From Certhia americana (Eukaryota; Chordata; Aves; Passeriformes; Certhiidae): a stretch of 64,000 nt of DNA. Under the pieces are notes generated by a model that saw only the letters and a list, made by a program, of their open reading frames with translations, was not told the origin of the DNA and ran no database searches. This document shows, in pieces, positions 12,364 to 24,658 of this stretch; the first letter of the stretch is position 1; each line of letters opens with the position of its first letter. The DNA is taken from contig CM031879.1 in assembly GCA_018697195.1 (NCBI GenBank), positions 29,950,473-30,014,472 of the forward strand, written 5' to 3'. A program made the translations under genes and the position numbers.

Positions 12364-12370
12364 TATAAAA
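12364..12370 (+). promoter_or_regulatory. TATA box of the 12.1-kb LTR
   Basis: TATAAAA lies just downstream of the CATATGATGTGATGTCTGCTC segment, at the place expected for the U3 promoter of this LTR type. It would start transcription around 12390-12400 into the (TCAT)n tract. Whether it is still active cannot be seen. Confidence 0.6.
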
Positions 12371-12395
12371 GGTAAGAGAAAAGAGGAGGAAAGTT

Positions 12396-12420
12396 TCATT
12401 ATTCATTCATTCATTCATTA
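12396..12420 (+). repeat. (TCAT)n microsatellite inside the LTR
   Basis: About five TCAT/ATTC units lie just after the expected transcription start of the solo LTR, probably a local slippage expansion after insertion. Confidence 0.85.
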
Positions 12421-12510
12421 TTTACAGCATTTACCTTCTGAAGTAACACTTGTGGTAAAGTCCAGCTTCACAGCAAGCAGCCGGACATTGTTTGCTGATG
12501 GGAAGCATAG

Positions 12511-12516
12511 AATAAA
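12511..12516 (+). terminator. Poly(A) signal of the 12.1-kb LTR
   Basis: AATAAA lies about 145 bases after the TATA box and about 190 bases before the LTR end, in the order TATA, poly(A) signal, U5 expected of an LTR. It supports the plus orientation. Confidence 0.6.
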
Positions 12517-12705
12517 TCTTCTAACTCTTTTCCCTTTGCTTGCAGTCACACAACCTTCACTTTTGCTTTTGTAAGCTGCCTTTATCTAGATCTACAAGGG
12601 GTTTTTCCCATCTTATTTTCTCTTGCCTCACCTTGCATCCTGCTGAGGGAAGTGATAGAATGGCTTGGTGGACAACTGGTATCAAGCCGAGGTCAACCCA
12701 CCACA

Positions 12706-15039
12706 GTCTTTCAAAATCTGTTAACATTTGATAAAGATGGGATCTTCCCAATTGCAAATTCTATCACATAAGCTTTTGAAAATACTGCTTCCTGTTAGTG
12801 AAAGCTAGGAAACCTGAGATACATTCTGCTGAGTGTATTTCTTACTGTAGACTGTTAAATTTTTACTTTTGCTTCAATGCAATTTGAATAAAATTCTAAA
12901 GATTCTCTGTGGGTGAAGTGAAATGATCAATAGTTTTATCCTCAAAAAGAAATTTGAAATCCCACTGTCGTAACTAACAGTAAAAAAACAAGTTTATAGA
13001 AAAATAAAATTAGATAAAAAAATGAAGTCTGAAAATTTTTTGCAAAGAAAATTCCAAGCCCAAGTAAAATAATTTATTTTTATATTAAACTTGACTCTTG
13101 TATGATTATATTTTAATCAAGTTGGCAAAAAGATATTGTGAAATCAAATGAATGCTGAATTTCAGGGGTAATACCTGAGTGATAATCATTAGCAATTTCA
13201 AGATTTTCTGCATAGATATTCAAAGCTTCAAGGACCGTGGGACTGAAAAATGAGACAAAAGCAATATTGATGAAAATAAATAGTTCATGGGGTAATAAGG
13301 GCTCTTTTCTCAGAATTTAATTGGAGGAAAATGAACCCAGTATGTAACAATGTGCATCCCTCATTGCTCTGGATATCTATTGTCAATTTTTCATAAAGAC
13401 TGAAGTAAGAGAATAATGAAATTGTTAATGAACAAAATTATTTACTGTTTATAAATGTTTAATATTCATATTGATACATTATTGTAATAATAATATTTAT
13501 TTATTTAAAATTGTTTCTTTAACTGCTTTACTGGTTTACTATTTACTATGAAAACATTAATTGTTACAGATGATGCTCTCTGCTTAGTTCTAGATTCTCT
13601 CCTCCTCTCTCCTGCAACAAAGTGTTTTGTTATATCAAATTGTATCTTACAAATGGATTTAATAATCTGATCAAAACACATTCCAAATATAAACTCATGA
13701 TGGCAAAGCACTGTGCATACACGATCACCTGTATTCCTCACCATTTAGTCTGTGAGTGCATACAGCTATCAAATTCTTAAGTATTCACAGAGAATGGCTT
13801 TTAATATGCAAGCAACACTAAACTGAATAATTTATATTTCAGTTTTCTAAAACACAGAGAAAAAAATACATGAAAACTTAAAATCTGTAGGATAATAGGA
13901 GCAGATGTCTGATAGAATGTCTTTTCTATAAATTAGATACTATATGGTATGGCCAAAATTTGGGATGCTTCTCTGTTTCCACATCATATTGGAGAATGTA
14001 TGGTATTTACAGTGAGGAGATATTTCCATTTATTTTTATTATGTGTCTATTCCTTATTGTCGTTAATTTTTCAGCATAAATTAGACTAAACAACATAGCC
14101 TCCTGGGTTATACCAGTCATCAGAAACCTAGTCATGAAAAATCCATTTGCAATTCATTGAACTCTGCAGTAGAAATTGTATCCTGTTGTCACATGCTTTC
14201 TCAGCTGCTGTATTAGCACAAAGATACATTTATTTTAAAGCTTTTATTTGGGTTTTAGCCATCTTTCCTTTAAATTCAGAAAAGACTGCACTTTCAGCAG
14301 ACCTGAAAGTGATGGAAATAAAGCATTGCCCGGCTTCAGGAGCTAGTGACAATAAATATTAGTCAGACACTGCAGGCCACATTGGCCAGTGCTGTCTTAC
14401 AAGAGGGAATGTCCTTGTTAATAGTGGCATGGATCAAATTGAGAGCATAAGAAATTCCCATGTGGAATGCAAGAAAACTAAAAAGAAAATATATCTAAAA
14501 TGAAGAGCAGAAGAAGGCTTTTTATACAGTCTTCAAGTTTTTGGGGTTTTTCCCCCTAAACTATCACAGCAAACTCCATTTTTAAAAGTATCATGCTGCT
14601 ACATGTGTGATTGCATGACTGCTGAAGCCCTTATCCTTTGGAAATATGAGTTGAAAGTCTCCATGTAGGCCAGGCAATATTTAAATTAAGTTGAAGTAAA
14701 TTTTTGTTTGTTCACATCACAGAATCAGGGCAGAGTTCAGGCTATTTGGTGATCTCTGATCCATGAACAACCAAGAGATAGCAGGCAGTAATCAAGGGCT
14801 GTAAGTTCACACAGACCTATCACAAGCTTGGATGGTGGTTGTCTCTGCAATCCATGACATAGATTAGTTCTGGTTCCCCATTGCTTTTGGGAGAGTGCAT
14901 TCACTCAAGAGTAACTTAAGAACAAAACTCTGTATCTTTCGCTTTGAAGCCAGTAGTGTTTTTCATCTTTTGCGCATTACCTTTCCTGAGAAAAAAATTT
15001 TTTTATAAATGATCATATTACTTTAATAGTTTCCATTTA
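12706..15039. other. Gene-free AT-rich DNA
   Basis: No gene or repeat family recognised. An AT-rich low-complexity patch (about 13430-13512) is made of TTAT/ATAAT units. A weak resemblance to a CR1 tail near 14716 (CACAGAATCAGGGCAG) has no supporting body. Confidence 0.6.
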
Positions 15040-15780
15040 CATTCTGAATTTTTATTGTGTCAGTTATCCAATCCCATTTTAATGGTGAAATTTTTGGGCC
15101 TCACGGCTATTTTAATGTGATGCCTTTCATGCCATAATTGATGCTTTCACAGGAATCTCAAACCCTCAACAGACATCAGCTAAAATGTTAAGAGTGCCTC
15201 AAAGTCCCTCTGGTACTATATTTTATAACCATGAAAGAAATGTCATTATTGTAAATTCTCAGCCTTTGTCTGAAAATCTTGTACCAGTTCCCTTGAGCAT
15301 CAGTTCAGTTAATTAATTCAAACAATTTCCCCTCTAATCTCTAAAACATTTTCATATTTAAGACAATAAATGGAACACTTAAGGGGCCCATTCGTTGTTG
15401 GTCATTAATATGCCATGGAATTAAAGGAATTATTGCTGGCCCTCAGTGACATGAATAATTTTCATATAGTTTGGACACATACAAGGTTAAAATTATGACC
15501 TCTCAGTGCTCTGAACAAATGAATATAATGAAATCCTTTGAATAGGACTTGCTACACTTTTGCCTTTCTTGAAACCTAATTCGATACTTAACCACATGAT
15601 TTATGCCAATTTTGGAATCATATTATTTAATGACAACTTTAAAATTAGTAATTAATTTAGCAATGGATTGATTACATTTCTCTTGAACCAGTTCATGAGG
15701 TTAATGCAATAGGAGTCTGATGGGTCTGGTCACATTGACAGTAATTGGTTATTATGTTACATGTTAAGATAAGGAGTCAG
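15040..15780. promoter_or_regulatory. Candidate conserved non-coding block (homeodomain-site rich)
   Basis: This stretch is free of simple repeats and recognisable transposons and is unusually rich in ATTA/TAAT cores. These include paired sites such as TTAATTAATT (15309-15318), CATTAATATGCC (about 15403), AATTATTGCTGG (about 15428) and a cluster TTAGTAATTAATTTAGCAATGGATTGATTAC (split here for reference over about 15645-15675). It also holds AATATGCCA- and ATGATTTATGCC-like motifs. Such composition is typical of developmental enhancers in vertebrate gene deserts, but AT-rich DNA gives many such cores by chance. The call is an inference from composition only; cross-species conservation was not examined. 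Confidence 0.2.
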
Positions 15781-16120
15781 CAGTTGAGAACCCCCATGGG
15801 ATTTGCAGGAGACAGAGCTGTATGCTTGCAAACCTCTTTTCTTCTCTTCAAACACTTGTTTTAAATTCATAACAGAATTATTTTTGACCTTCAGGGTGAT
15901 GTTTCATAAGGCTTAGTTCTAACTAATGTACAATAGCAGATTATAGCAATGCAGCAAAATAATTCTCTCATAGGAGGATCAACAAAGCCACTACAGTCCT
16001 CTTAGGGCTTGCATGTGGTATTTCAGTGCAACTGTCAAAATATCATGCTGTCACCATAGAAAGCTATCAGTTTCTTAACACTATCTGATGTTCAGATTCA
16101 AAAGCTTATATTAAAGTTAA

Positions 16121-16140
16121 AAAATATATTAATATATTTT
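16121..16140. repeat. 20-base AT-only perfect palindrome
   Basis: AAAATATATT is followed directly by AATATATTTT. It lies in a 100-base patch of nearly pure A+T (about 16110-16205). Such sequences can extrude as cruciforms and are mutation-prone; no function is inferred. Confidence 0.85.
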
Positions 16141-19100
16141 GTCATTATTTACTGGAATTTTTTCTATAATTTTAAATTTTATTATTCATAATTATAAAAC
16201 CCTGAATAAATAACTTGTGACCAATAAGTTGTACTGATCAGCTTCTATCAAAGACTAAACTAAAAGACATAGAATGAATTAAGTATTTGTGTGCTTATTA
16301 TCTTATTTTATTAATAACATGCCTATTGATAATTTTATGCTAAGTGACAGCACATAGTTTAACTTCTTATGTTTTTGAGATTACAAAATATTGAGAGGAT
16401 AATAGATAAGCACAACACAGTTCAACCAAATACATTAACCAAGACTCTTTTTATTTAGTTTCCCTTTGAAGCCAAATAATTAGAAAGCTTTTACAGCTTA
16501 TGAATTGATTACCACACTCATTGAGATTTTTAAAGAACTTTCTAAAGATACAACAGCTTACAAACATGCATTAAAAAAACTGTATGTAGAGTACACATTC
16601 ATATCTTAATGATTATATGAGCCCAGTTTATCACATCTGAATTTTTTTAGTTCCAAAGAAAAAACTAAGAATACCACTTCCAAATTTCTGAAATATTCAA
16701 AATGAATTGCTCAAGTTATTGCAACTTGGAAAAATATTAAAATCCTGGTTCAAAGACTGTGGAAATTAAAAATATTTCTGAAAAAGAATGACACCAAATA
16801 CATTGTCATGCGGGACAAGCCCCTAAGAAAAGTCTGCAGTCAGGTCAACAGAAATTAAAGGAAAGGGTATATGAAAATATTACATGTCATATGTCTCAAA
16901 GTACATCTTCTGAAGGTCATGTTTTCATGAATTAGATTAGGCACTGTCAGTTACTTCTGTTTCTGAGGCATAGCATCAGTCACATTCTGTTAGAAAATGT
17001 GCTACAAAATGACTTGACATGGTGCACTGGAATACACGGCACTTCAACCAGGAAATTTAGAAATGGTATTTGAGCATTTTCCACTTGTCTGAGTGACCAA
17101 ACACCTAAAGATGACTGCCAGTCCTTACTTAAAGTTTGTCCCAAGTTGTCCAGTGTTGAGACTACAGGAAATTTGGACTGATTCTTACTGTCAGAGCTAT
17201 GTGAGGAAAATTGCATGCTAACTGCTTTAGAACAGTGTTTTCCTGTGAGCCACAGCCAGGCCCCATTCTACTATCATCTAATTGCACCACAAAACTGCAA
17301 ATATATCTATGAGTAGTGGCTTAGGTACGTACTTGGATTTTTTCCCTTCTCCTTTTCTATTAAAGTTCTTTTGTGACTGAATACTGAGTACTGGTAAGCA
17401 CAAGTAAAAGTGGGCAGGGGAATTTTAATTTCCCTGGAATAGAAATTGCATCATAGTTGAAGGAAAAAGCCACAGTTCAATTCTTCCAGAAATATCCCCA
17501 AGAGGATCTGAACTTCACTGCTTGCTTCTACCACAAGCACTTGGCATGAAATGAACAAATGTAATATTACTGTGAAACACCAAGGGGACAAAAAATCGCC
17601 TATCATGAAAAAATTCAAACTAGAATAGGATCACATACCAACGTAAAGTACATGTCTCAGGCGTTTATATAGAATCATAAGCATGAATATAGGATATGAC
17701 TTGCCTATCCTGAACATGACTTATTACCCAATAAGTGAATGCAAACTGAAAAGTTCTCTTATATAGCATATATAGTTCATAAACTATCTTTATATAGACA
17801 AATTTTCATGCTATTTCTATCACGAAGACCACTGAGAAAAATATTTAAGCACTTTAAATAAATTTGCCACCATTTTAAGTAAAATTACACTCATATTTTC
17901 ACACCTATTTATTGAGGCCTGACAGCATGACAAGATACTTCCAGCCTCTTAACTTCATGTCTGAAAATCCTAGCACCATTGAAAAAAAGGAAAACAGATT
18001 AAAAGGGCTGTCTTAAGGAAAAACGAGACTTCAATAACCTTCCTTAAAGTATTCTATTGCTTTTCCTTAGATCAGGATTTTATTCTAAGTGCATAGATCT
18101 CTCACTATGCTCCAGAATATTAATACTCTTGTGAAAGTAAATGTATTCTCATCCTTAGATCTTTTAATCTCTACAGTATTACATTTTATTTCCTGGCTTA
18201 TGCCCCATGCTTTTCTGTAAAGGTATTAAGTAGAATTTTCAACCTCAGATCATATTTGCTGATCCAGAGGGTTGCAGCCAAAATACGGCAAAAAAAAAAG
18301 AACTACTTCTTCTTCTCAGCAGTGTTTCAAAGGAATCTGTCATCATTAATTTTCTGAGACTGCAGATAACTGATAATCACAAATATTTTTCTTTCTCTTC
18401 CTCTGCCTCTCCTCTTATCTACTGGATGTTAATTTGGGGTATTTCTAAAATTGTAGGATTTCTAAGACTGGTGTGAATGTTAGTGCCCCTGAGTTATCCT
18501 AGTCTTTCAAATGAGACTGAGCGTAGAAAATCAGGGCTAAATACCATAAAATGCCCAGATTACTAAGCAGAAGACATCATTTCAAAGGGAGAGTCAAAAT
18601 CCCTATTACAGGATCATTTAATTTACACTGGACAGCATGCACAAGAATACAGAAACCATTCTAAACTGGGATGATAGAGAAAGGCATTATTGTAGTACTT
18701 TCAACTCAAGTACCAATACACCAGCGATGGACAAATCCTGCCAAATATTTTAAAGCATAAATTGCATCTTCATAGCTACTTCCAGGATGAATTTGAAGTT
18801 ATATCTATATTGATGCTGTAAACTAGAGTCAGTCCTTTTGGACAAAGTCTTAAAACTTTTTTTTTTTTTTTTCCATTAGTGTATGAAGAGAGGGCAAACC
18901 ATCAGCCTTTGTATTCACCAATCCGGTTTCTTTCACTCTGTTTTGTTTGCTGCCTTTGACACTTCCTGTGAAGCTTCCTGTGTAATAAGCTCTCAGTTAT
19001 ACACAATCTTCCTGTATTCCCATGATATTTCAAAATTAACCTTCTGCAAGACACTTGTCTAATTTTAAAGAAGATTGTCAGCTTCTGTTAGGGTTAAATG

Positions 19101-22100
19101 GAGAAGAGTAAAATTGCCTGTTTATTCACCTATGCTGATAACCAACATAATGAATTCCACAGGGAGACAGCAAACTGATAGGGATAAGAGAAATAGGAGG
19201 AACCTATCCACTGAAGGGCTGCTTTAGCTTGTCAGGAGACATGGCTCAGTGTGGCTGAGAGTTTAGCCATGGCCACCAGAAGCAGCTATCTGTCCTGCAG
19301 CTGCTGAAAGGTTAGGTCAGTAATGATGCTATAACATCAGACAGTAGACCTCAGAGATGGGAAAAAGAGGAAAACATTTTTGAAGAGAAGATCAGCATCA
19401 TCAAAGGGATTTTTGCTCTGAAGTCAAATGCGGTCATTGGCTCTCTTGCCTGTATGACCCCTACAGCTGCAGAGCTGTGCTTTCTCCAGCTCCTTTTTAA
19501 TTGTGCTGCAACAAAGAAAGCTCTTCTATAGCTGAGTACTCACAGGGATGAGAGATGAGGTCACCTCAAATCTTTTGGATTGACCCTGTGTGGAGCAGTG
19601 GGCTGAAACTGTCTCCTGCTCTCCCAGAGAACCAGACAGCTACTGGGATGCCCAAGATATTCCTGGATTAATTTTCTGTTCCTTTACTGATAATTTTCTG
19701 GGGTTTATTTAAAGCAAAAGAACAAGTTAATTGAAATGGGAGTTAAGCCAGACACACATGTTTGCACTAACCCCCCTGTCCCCATCACTGTGATTTTTGA
19801 ATGACCCAAAAAGCTTTATGATGTCTTTCAAGTAGAAAAGCAAGCTGTGTTGTGAATCTAGCTTTGGGTCAAAAGTCGTAACTTGACACACATAACTGTA
19901 AGTAAAAACCTGATATACATACCTTATTACTGTCTAATTACTAGCTCTGTGTGAAGAAGTTATCTTGTGTGTTTTTTATTAGTTCCTGATGCTTTGAAAG
20001 AGAACCCACATTGCTTTTTAGTGAGAACCTACATTGTGCCTCATGTTATTGTTACTTAGTCAACAATACCAAAGATTTCTTGCATAATCTAAAAAAAAGA
20101 GGAAGGAATTATTATTTACAATTCAGCAAATATGAACATGCTTTTGCAGGACAACAGAAAAGCGATTTTTGCCCTGAGGTGTTTCTTACGTAAATGTCAA
20201 CTTCTACTGTCCAATGGAGGAGATTTTATTTTTTAGTTTCAAACATCTTTTTACACTGAAACTGTTTACTCAATTTATGTGTAATACATTGAGCCATTCC
20301 CCTCTTGTACGCGTGCTCTTACTCATGGTCTCCATTTCTTTTGTTTTATGTTGACTGTTGTTGAATAGTTCTTTAATTTGCCAACTATTCCTGACAGCAA
20401 CTAGAAAATACCCAGGTCCAAGTGATAAAGGGGAAAGAACACTTATCTTCACTCTTGGAACTTCAGCAACACTCTCCCTTTTTATTCTTCATCTCACTGA
20501 TTAATTTCTGGCATTTCTTCAAGTTTCTACTTTTTATTAAATGTCTGCTTCATGCATAGACTCTGCTATCACAAAAAAAAGAAATCTGCATATGGGAGCT
20601 TTGCACCTGGACTACAGCTATTTTTTCAACACTAGAATCATAATTAATATTATTTAGTACCACTGTTAATCTTCTTTATTATACTTCTACTTTCATGTAC
20701 TTTAGTGTATAAACTCTCTAAGCCAAATATTTGTTTACCAAATTATCTATATACTCATTTATATTGTGCATTAGATACTGCATCTATGGTTTCATTTCAC
20801 TTGCATTGCCCCTAGCACAAAAGGTCTTTTTTGGTCAGAAATGGTCTTTAATCATACCAGGGAATTTTGTGTGAATCCTTCACTCAAATTCGAAGTATTT
20901 TCTTTCAGACATCCAGAAGTATTACTGTGATATCATTTTGCTGATATGCAAAGGGCAGCATATTATTCTATTTCCTTAATCTAAGACTAAAATATCTACC
21001 TGCAATTAAGTAACTATAGTTACTTAGTTCCCTTATTTTTTCACTTCCTTCCCTTAAAGATTCAGCTGAAGGTAGGTTGCTGTCCTGAGTCCACTGCACA
21101 CTTTTTAAATCTATTTCACCATTTTTTATAGAACAAAATGAGGATTGTGAATATCAAGGTTAAATTACTGTATATTTACTTCTTTATTCTTTTTCCTATC
21201 TCTTTGTTTTAACATTTCACTGCCTTACATCATTTTTTACCTCTGTATCATTTTATGTAGTGGTTCATTGTATCTCTCTGCTAGCACTCTCCCTTTAGAG
21301 CACAGACTCCTCTCGGGCATCTCTACAACATCATTAGGATTATTTTGACTTTGGTGATTCCATCTGCTATCCCAGCTTCTCTTTTCTCTTAAAAGTAGAA
21401 AGCACTTTACACTAATTCCTGTGTTTTCTTCTGCATCCATAAATAGAAAATACATATACACTTCTTGCATTTTTCAATGGCAAACTTAAATGGCTTCAGT
21501 GTTTTTCTGCATATTAGAAAGCAAGTAGGATAAAGTTTGGAAAAACAAGACCTCCTGCAGTTTTAATCTACAACTCAGTGTTAGATCATGTGGACATTAT
21601 TCATGCAGCAAAACTTGAAGGGGACTCCTGCTTCTCTGGATGCATATCTGATGACAAAATTGTGAGTTGCCAATAAGATAGTCATATCCCACCACACATC
21701 TCTGCAAGAGATTCAATTCTCTAATCCCTAACTATAACATTAAGTAGCTTAGTCCCAGAAGTACATAGAAAAACACAAATTTTATACCATCCCACCTACT
21801 GGAATATACTGTCCTCCGTAAATTCCTCCCTTCATTTCCCATTGACCAGAATTTATGGATTTCTCTTCAGGCTGCAGTTTTTTGTGAATTCCCCTTTCAG
21901 AGTAATACCTCCTTCAAGGCGCCCCACAGGTACTTTTTGCAGAAAAGCACATTTCAGTCAAGCATCACAACATTTCTGTGCGTTTACCCCACAAACACTT
22001 TTCTTGATGCACTGGATGATGGGGCATGCCATAATTTCTCTCCAGACACAAACACTCTGGAAGAGAGAAAAGGCTAAAAATTTTCCTTCATGTAGAGAAT

Positions 22101-22356
22101 ATTATGAATACGCATGTCAAAGGGTCACATATCATAAAATATTCTAATTATCTGTACTATATAAACCCACTGTATCTTTATAACACTAAAGCATAATAGT
22201 GTGAGTTCTTAAAGAGATAAATCATATCAAACTTAATGTTTTCCTTGAGAAAATAAATGATATTACATCTTTCTTTACCAAAGGGAATTCTGGCTATACC
22301 AGAGAAATGAAGAGAAGGATTGAAGTGCTAAGAGAATGCAAAATGTTTGCTGCTTC

Positions 22357-22435
22357 TTTATTTATTAATATTGTTATTGTTACTGTCATGTATTATCATT
22401 ATTATTTATTTACTTATTTATTTTAAATTATTTCA
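22357..22435. repeat. ATT-rich low-complexity patch
   Basis: Runs of ATT, TTAT and TTGTTATTGTTAC units over about 80 bases form a degenerate simple repeat with no coding content. Confidence 0.75.
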
Positions 22436-24614
22436 CTGAACATGTGTATTTCATGATAGTATGGTTCAGTGTTCAAAGAAGCATTTTCGCTTACTGATTC
22501 CTCTAAGGCTACTCATTTATTCAAGTTAAAATGAGAACTGCTAAAATATTTCTAGCATTTAAGTCACGGCAAAAGGAGGTGATAACATTGTATTTTCACA
22601 AAGATTAACCTACCAGTTGTCCAGTAATATTTATTTACTTTTCTTCAGGGAGTCTTTAAAATTGACCCTTGTCTTGCAAAACAAAATAATAGATATGAAT
22701 AATGAGTTTTATGATGGCATCACAACAATGCATTCAATGTTCTTTGAACAAACTTTTTTCTTCTAGTAATTTCATCAATTTATTTATTAACAGGGAAGGA
22801 TCCATTAGATTTGGAGGAAAAGAGAAAAAGTGGAGGACAAATGATAACTACTAGAGTATGTCTGTACTTTTGAATCAGGCTGCACAATATACATTTGTAC
22901 ATATAATTTTAGGTACAGTTGTATTACACATAAAAAACATCTGATATATCTAAGAGTGTAGCTTAACACTACATGGCAATTGTAGCTCTTGGCAAAGTAC
23001 TAAATAAATGTTAACACACATGTAGAGTTAGGTGAGACAACTCTGGTCTGAAATACATGCTTCAGTTTAATTCATGTGATGTGTCATCTTCCAAGAACAA
23101 GAGTTATGGCCAGCTCTAGAACCTCAATCTTTACAGCAACTGTACATCAGTGTGATACAGAGATACTGACACACTTCCTGTTATGCTCAACTGAAAATAA
23201 ACATAATATCCTATATATGGCAAAGCAAAACACCAGTGAAGAGTGACTTTTTACCTACAACTGTTGCAAGGAAAGTCTGTCATCTACAATGAAAGTGTTG
23301 TATTGATAATCAAGCACTGAAGACTTCTGGCTAAGTGGATCTAAAGAGTACACTGAAGTGATTTGAGAGGACAGTATCTTGTTTTTATCAAGTTTAAACA
23401 CTCTCTACATGTGTAATTGTAATCCTGTCAAATTTCCTCTACCATCCTGATCAAATTAAATGGCAGAAAACCATGGTCAATATCTATTTTTCTGAGTACC
23501 AGGAACAAGTAACTGTTTTTTACTCATTCTTTCAACATTAAAGAACTGACTCAATCATGATAGATTACTTCAGCCATCAAAATTTTCTCAATTTTTCAGA
23601 CATTCTGTCTGAAACAAAAAATTTGGTTGAAGTATGAAGTCGTGCTTAATTCTATATAGGAAATAAGATTAAAATTTTATTTGTGAAAGTCTAGTGTGGA
23701 GACACCAGTTTGTATATAGCACCAGCACACAGACATTAAAATGTGCATAAATTTATTTTTACAAATACTCTGGTTACAAATTACTGCATTTTTGAAACTA
23801 TAGGTAAGGCAGTTGCCCATTACCCTGCCCTGGCCATTATTCTACTACACCAGGTCCTGCTATATGTCTTCTCCTTCCTACCCCACCATAGTCTGAGATC
23901 TAATTTGAGCAGAATCCACCCTAAAATATTTAGCTTTTATTATGCCATTTTTTGCCAGAGTCATCTCAGTTTCAGAAAGTTTCTTCTGTAAAGTTCTCGC
24001 CAAAAATCTCTGGTAAGGGAACACACCTCATATACAAGGTACCTTTCAACTAACTACCACCAGTAAGCTAAGGAAATTCATTCAGAAATGTTTATTTGTA
24101 CCACAAGGCATAATACCATGGAAATACGTCACTGAAGAAGAGAAGTACAGCTCCTACATTATGGAACATATCCGCTAGAAATATCCCTCAGAAATACCAG
24201 AAATAATTGCTTACATTATCAAGCGCACAAATCTAGACATTTTAGATAATTAATGTCTGGAAAAAAACCTAAACTTTAGGCAACAGTGTCCAAGATCTTT
24301 TCCAAGAAAAAAGTAGTTCATTTGAGGCTTCACAGATGAACCTAAAGTAAAATTCATGGAAGCTGTTTTTAAAAAACAATTTCTTTATTTCGGTCATAAA
24401 GATTGAAATTTGAAATCTTTTTTACATTTATCAAAAAAGCTGTCAAGGACTTGTGAATTTACCTGTTATTCTGAAACTCTGACTAGAGTTCTGATTCAGC
24501 ATTTATACTAATTGCAAGTATTGCTCCAAGCACATAAATTATTCTCCTTCATAAACTTGGTCCTTTTTTTCTGCATATATGCTAAAATTGCACAAAAAGT
24601 ATCATTCGTAGTTA

Positions 24615-24658
24615 AATAAAAAGTATATGCTTCTCAGCACAAAAAAAAAAAAAAAAAA
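24615..24658 (+). other. AATAAA followed by poly(A)18: possible retroposed mRNA 3' end
   Basis: AATAAA (24615-24620) is followed 20 bases later by 18 uninterrupted As (24641-24658), the spacing of a normal mRNA cleavage site. This is what the 3' end of a processed retrocopy looks like. The DNA upstream (about 24060-24614) has no open frame I recognise and could at most be a 3' untranslated region. I see no clear target-site duplication; the sequence after the tail is GTTACAGCAACTAC. A chance A run near a common hexamer is the simpler explanation. Confidence 0.3.

Larger units (their letters stand above)
12101..12705 (+). mobile_element. Near-complete solo LTR of an endogenous retrovirus
   Basis: The element starts TGTGTTGGACCTGCC, ends AACCCACCACA, and is 605 bases long. 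I recognise its course as that of an LTR type common in bird genomes: a GC-richer U3 with CCCAGCACCAG-type repeats, the CCAAAGGGATA and CATATGATGTGATG segment, a TATA box (12364-12370), AATAAA (12511-12516), and a U5 ending in the GTGATAGA...GGTCAACCCACCACA block. The flanks read CTCTT (12096-12100) and GTCTT (12706-12710), a 4-of-5 target-site duplication, which suits an ERVL-like element. No gag, pol or env remains beside it, so it is a solo LTR left by recombination. Short frames on both strands inside it are meaningless. Confidence 0.8.

Noticed and set aside
12088..12731. Several 60-100 codon frames on both strands as small genes
   Set aside because: All lie in or overlap the solo LTR, whose GC-richer U3 lowers stop frequency in every frame.
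14710..14765. CR1 3' end on the minus strand (CACAGAATCAGGGCAG...GGTGATCTCTGATCC)
   Set aside because: The resemblance is limited to a few short words; the core that normally lies between them does not match.
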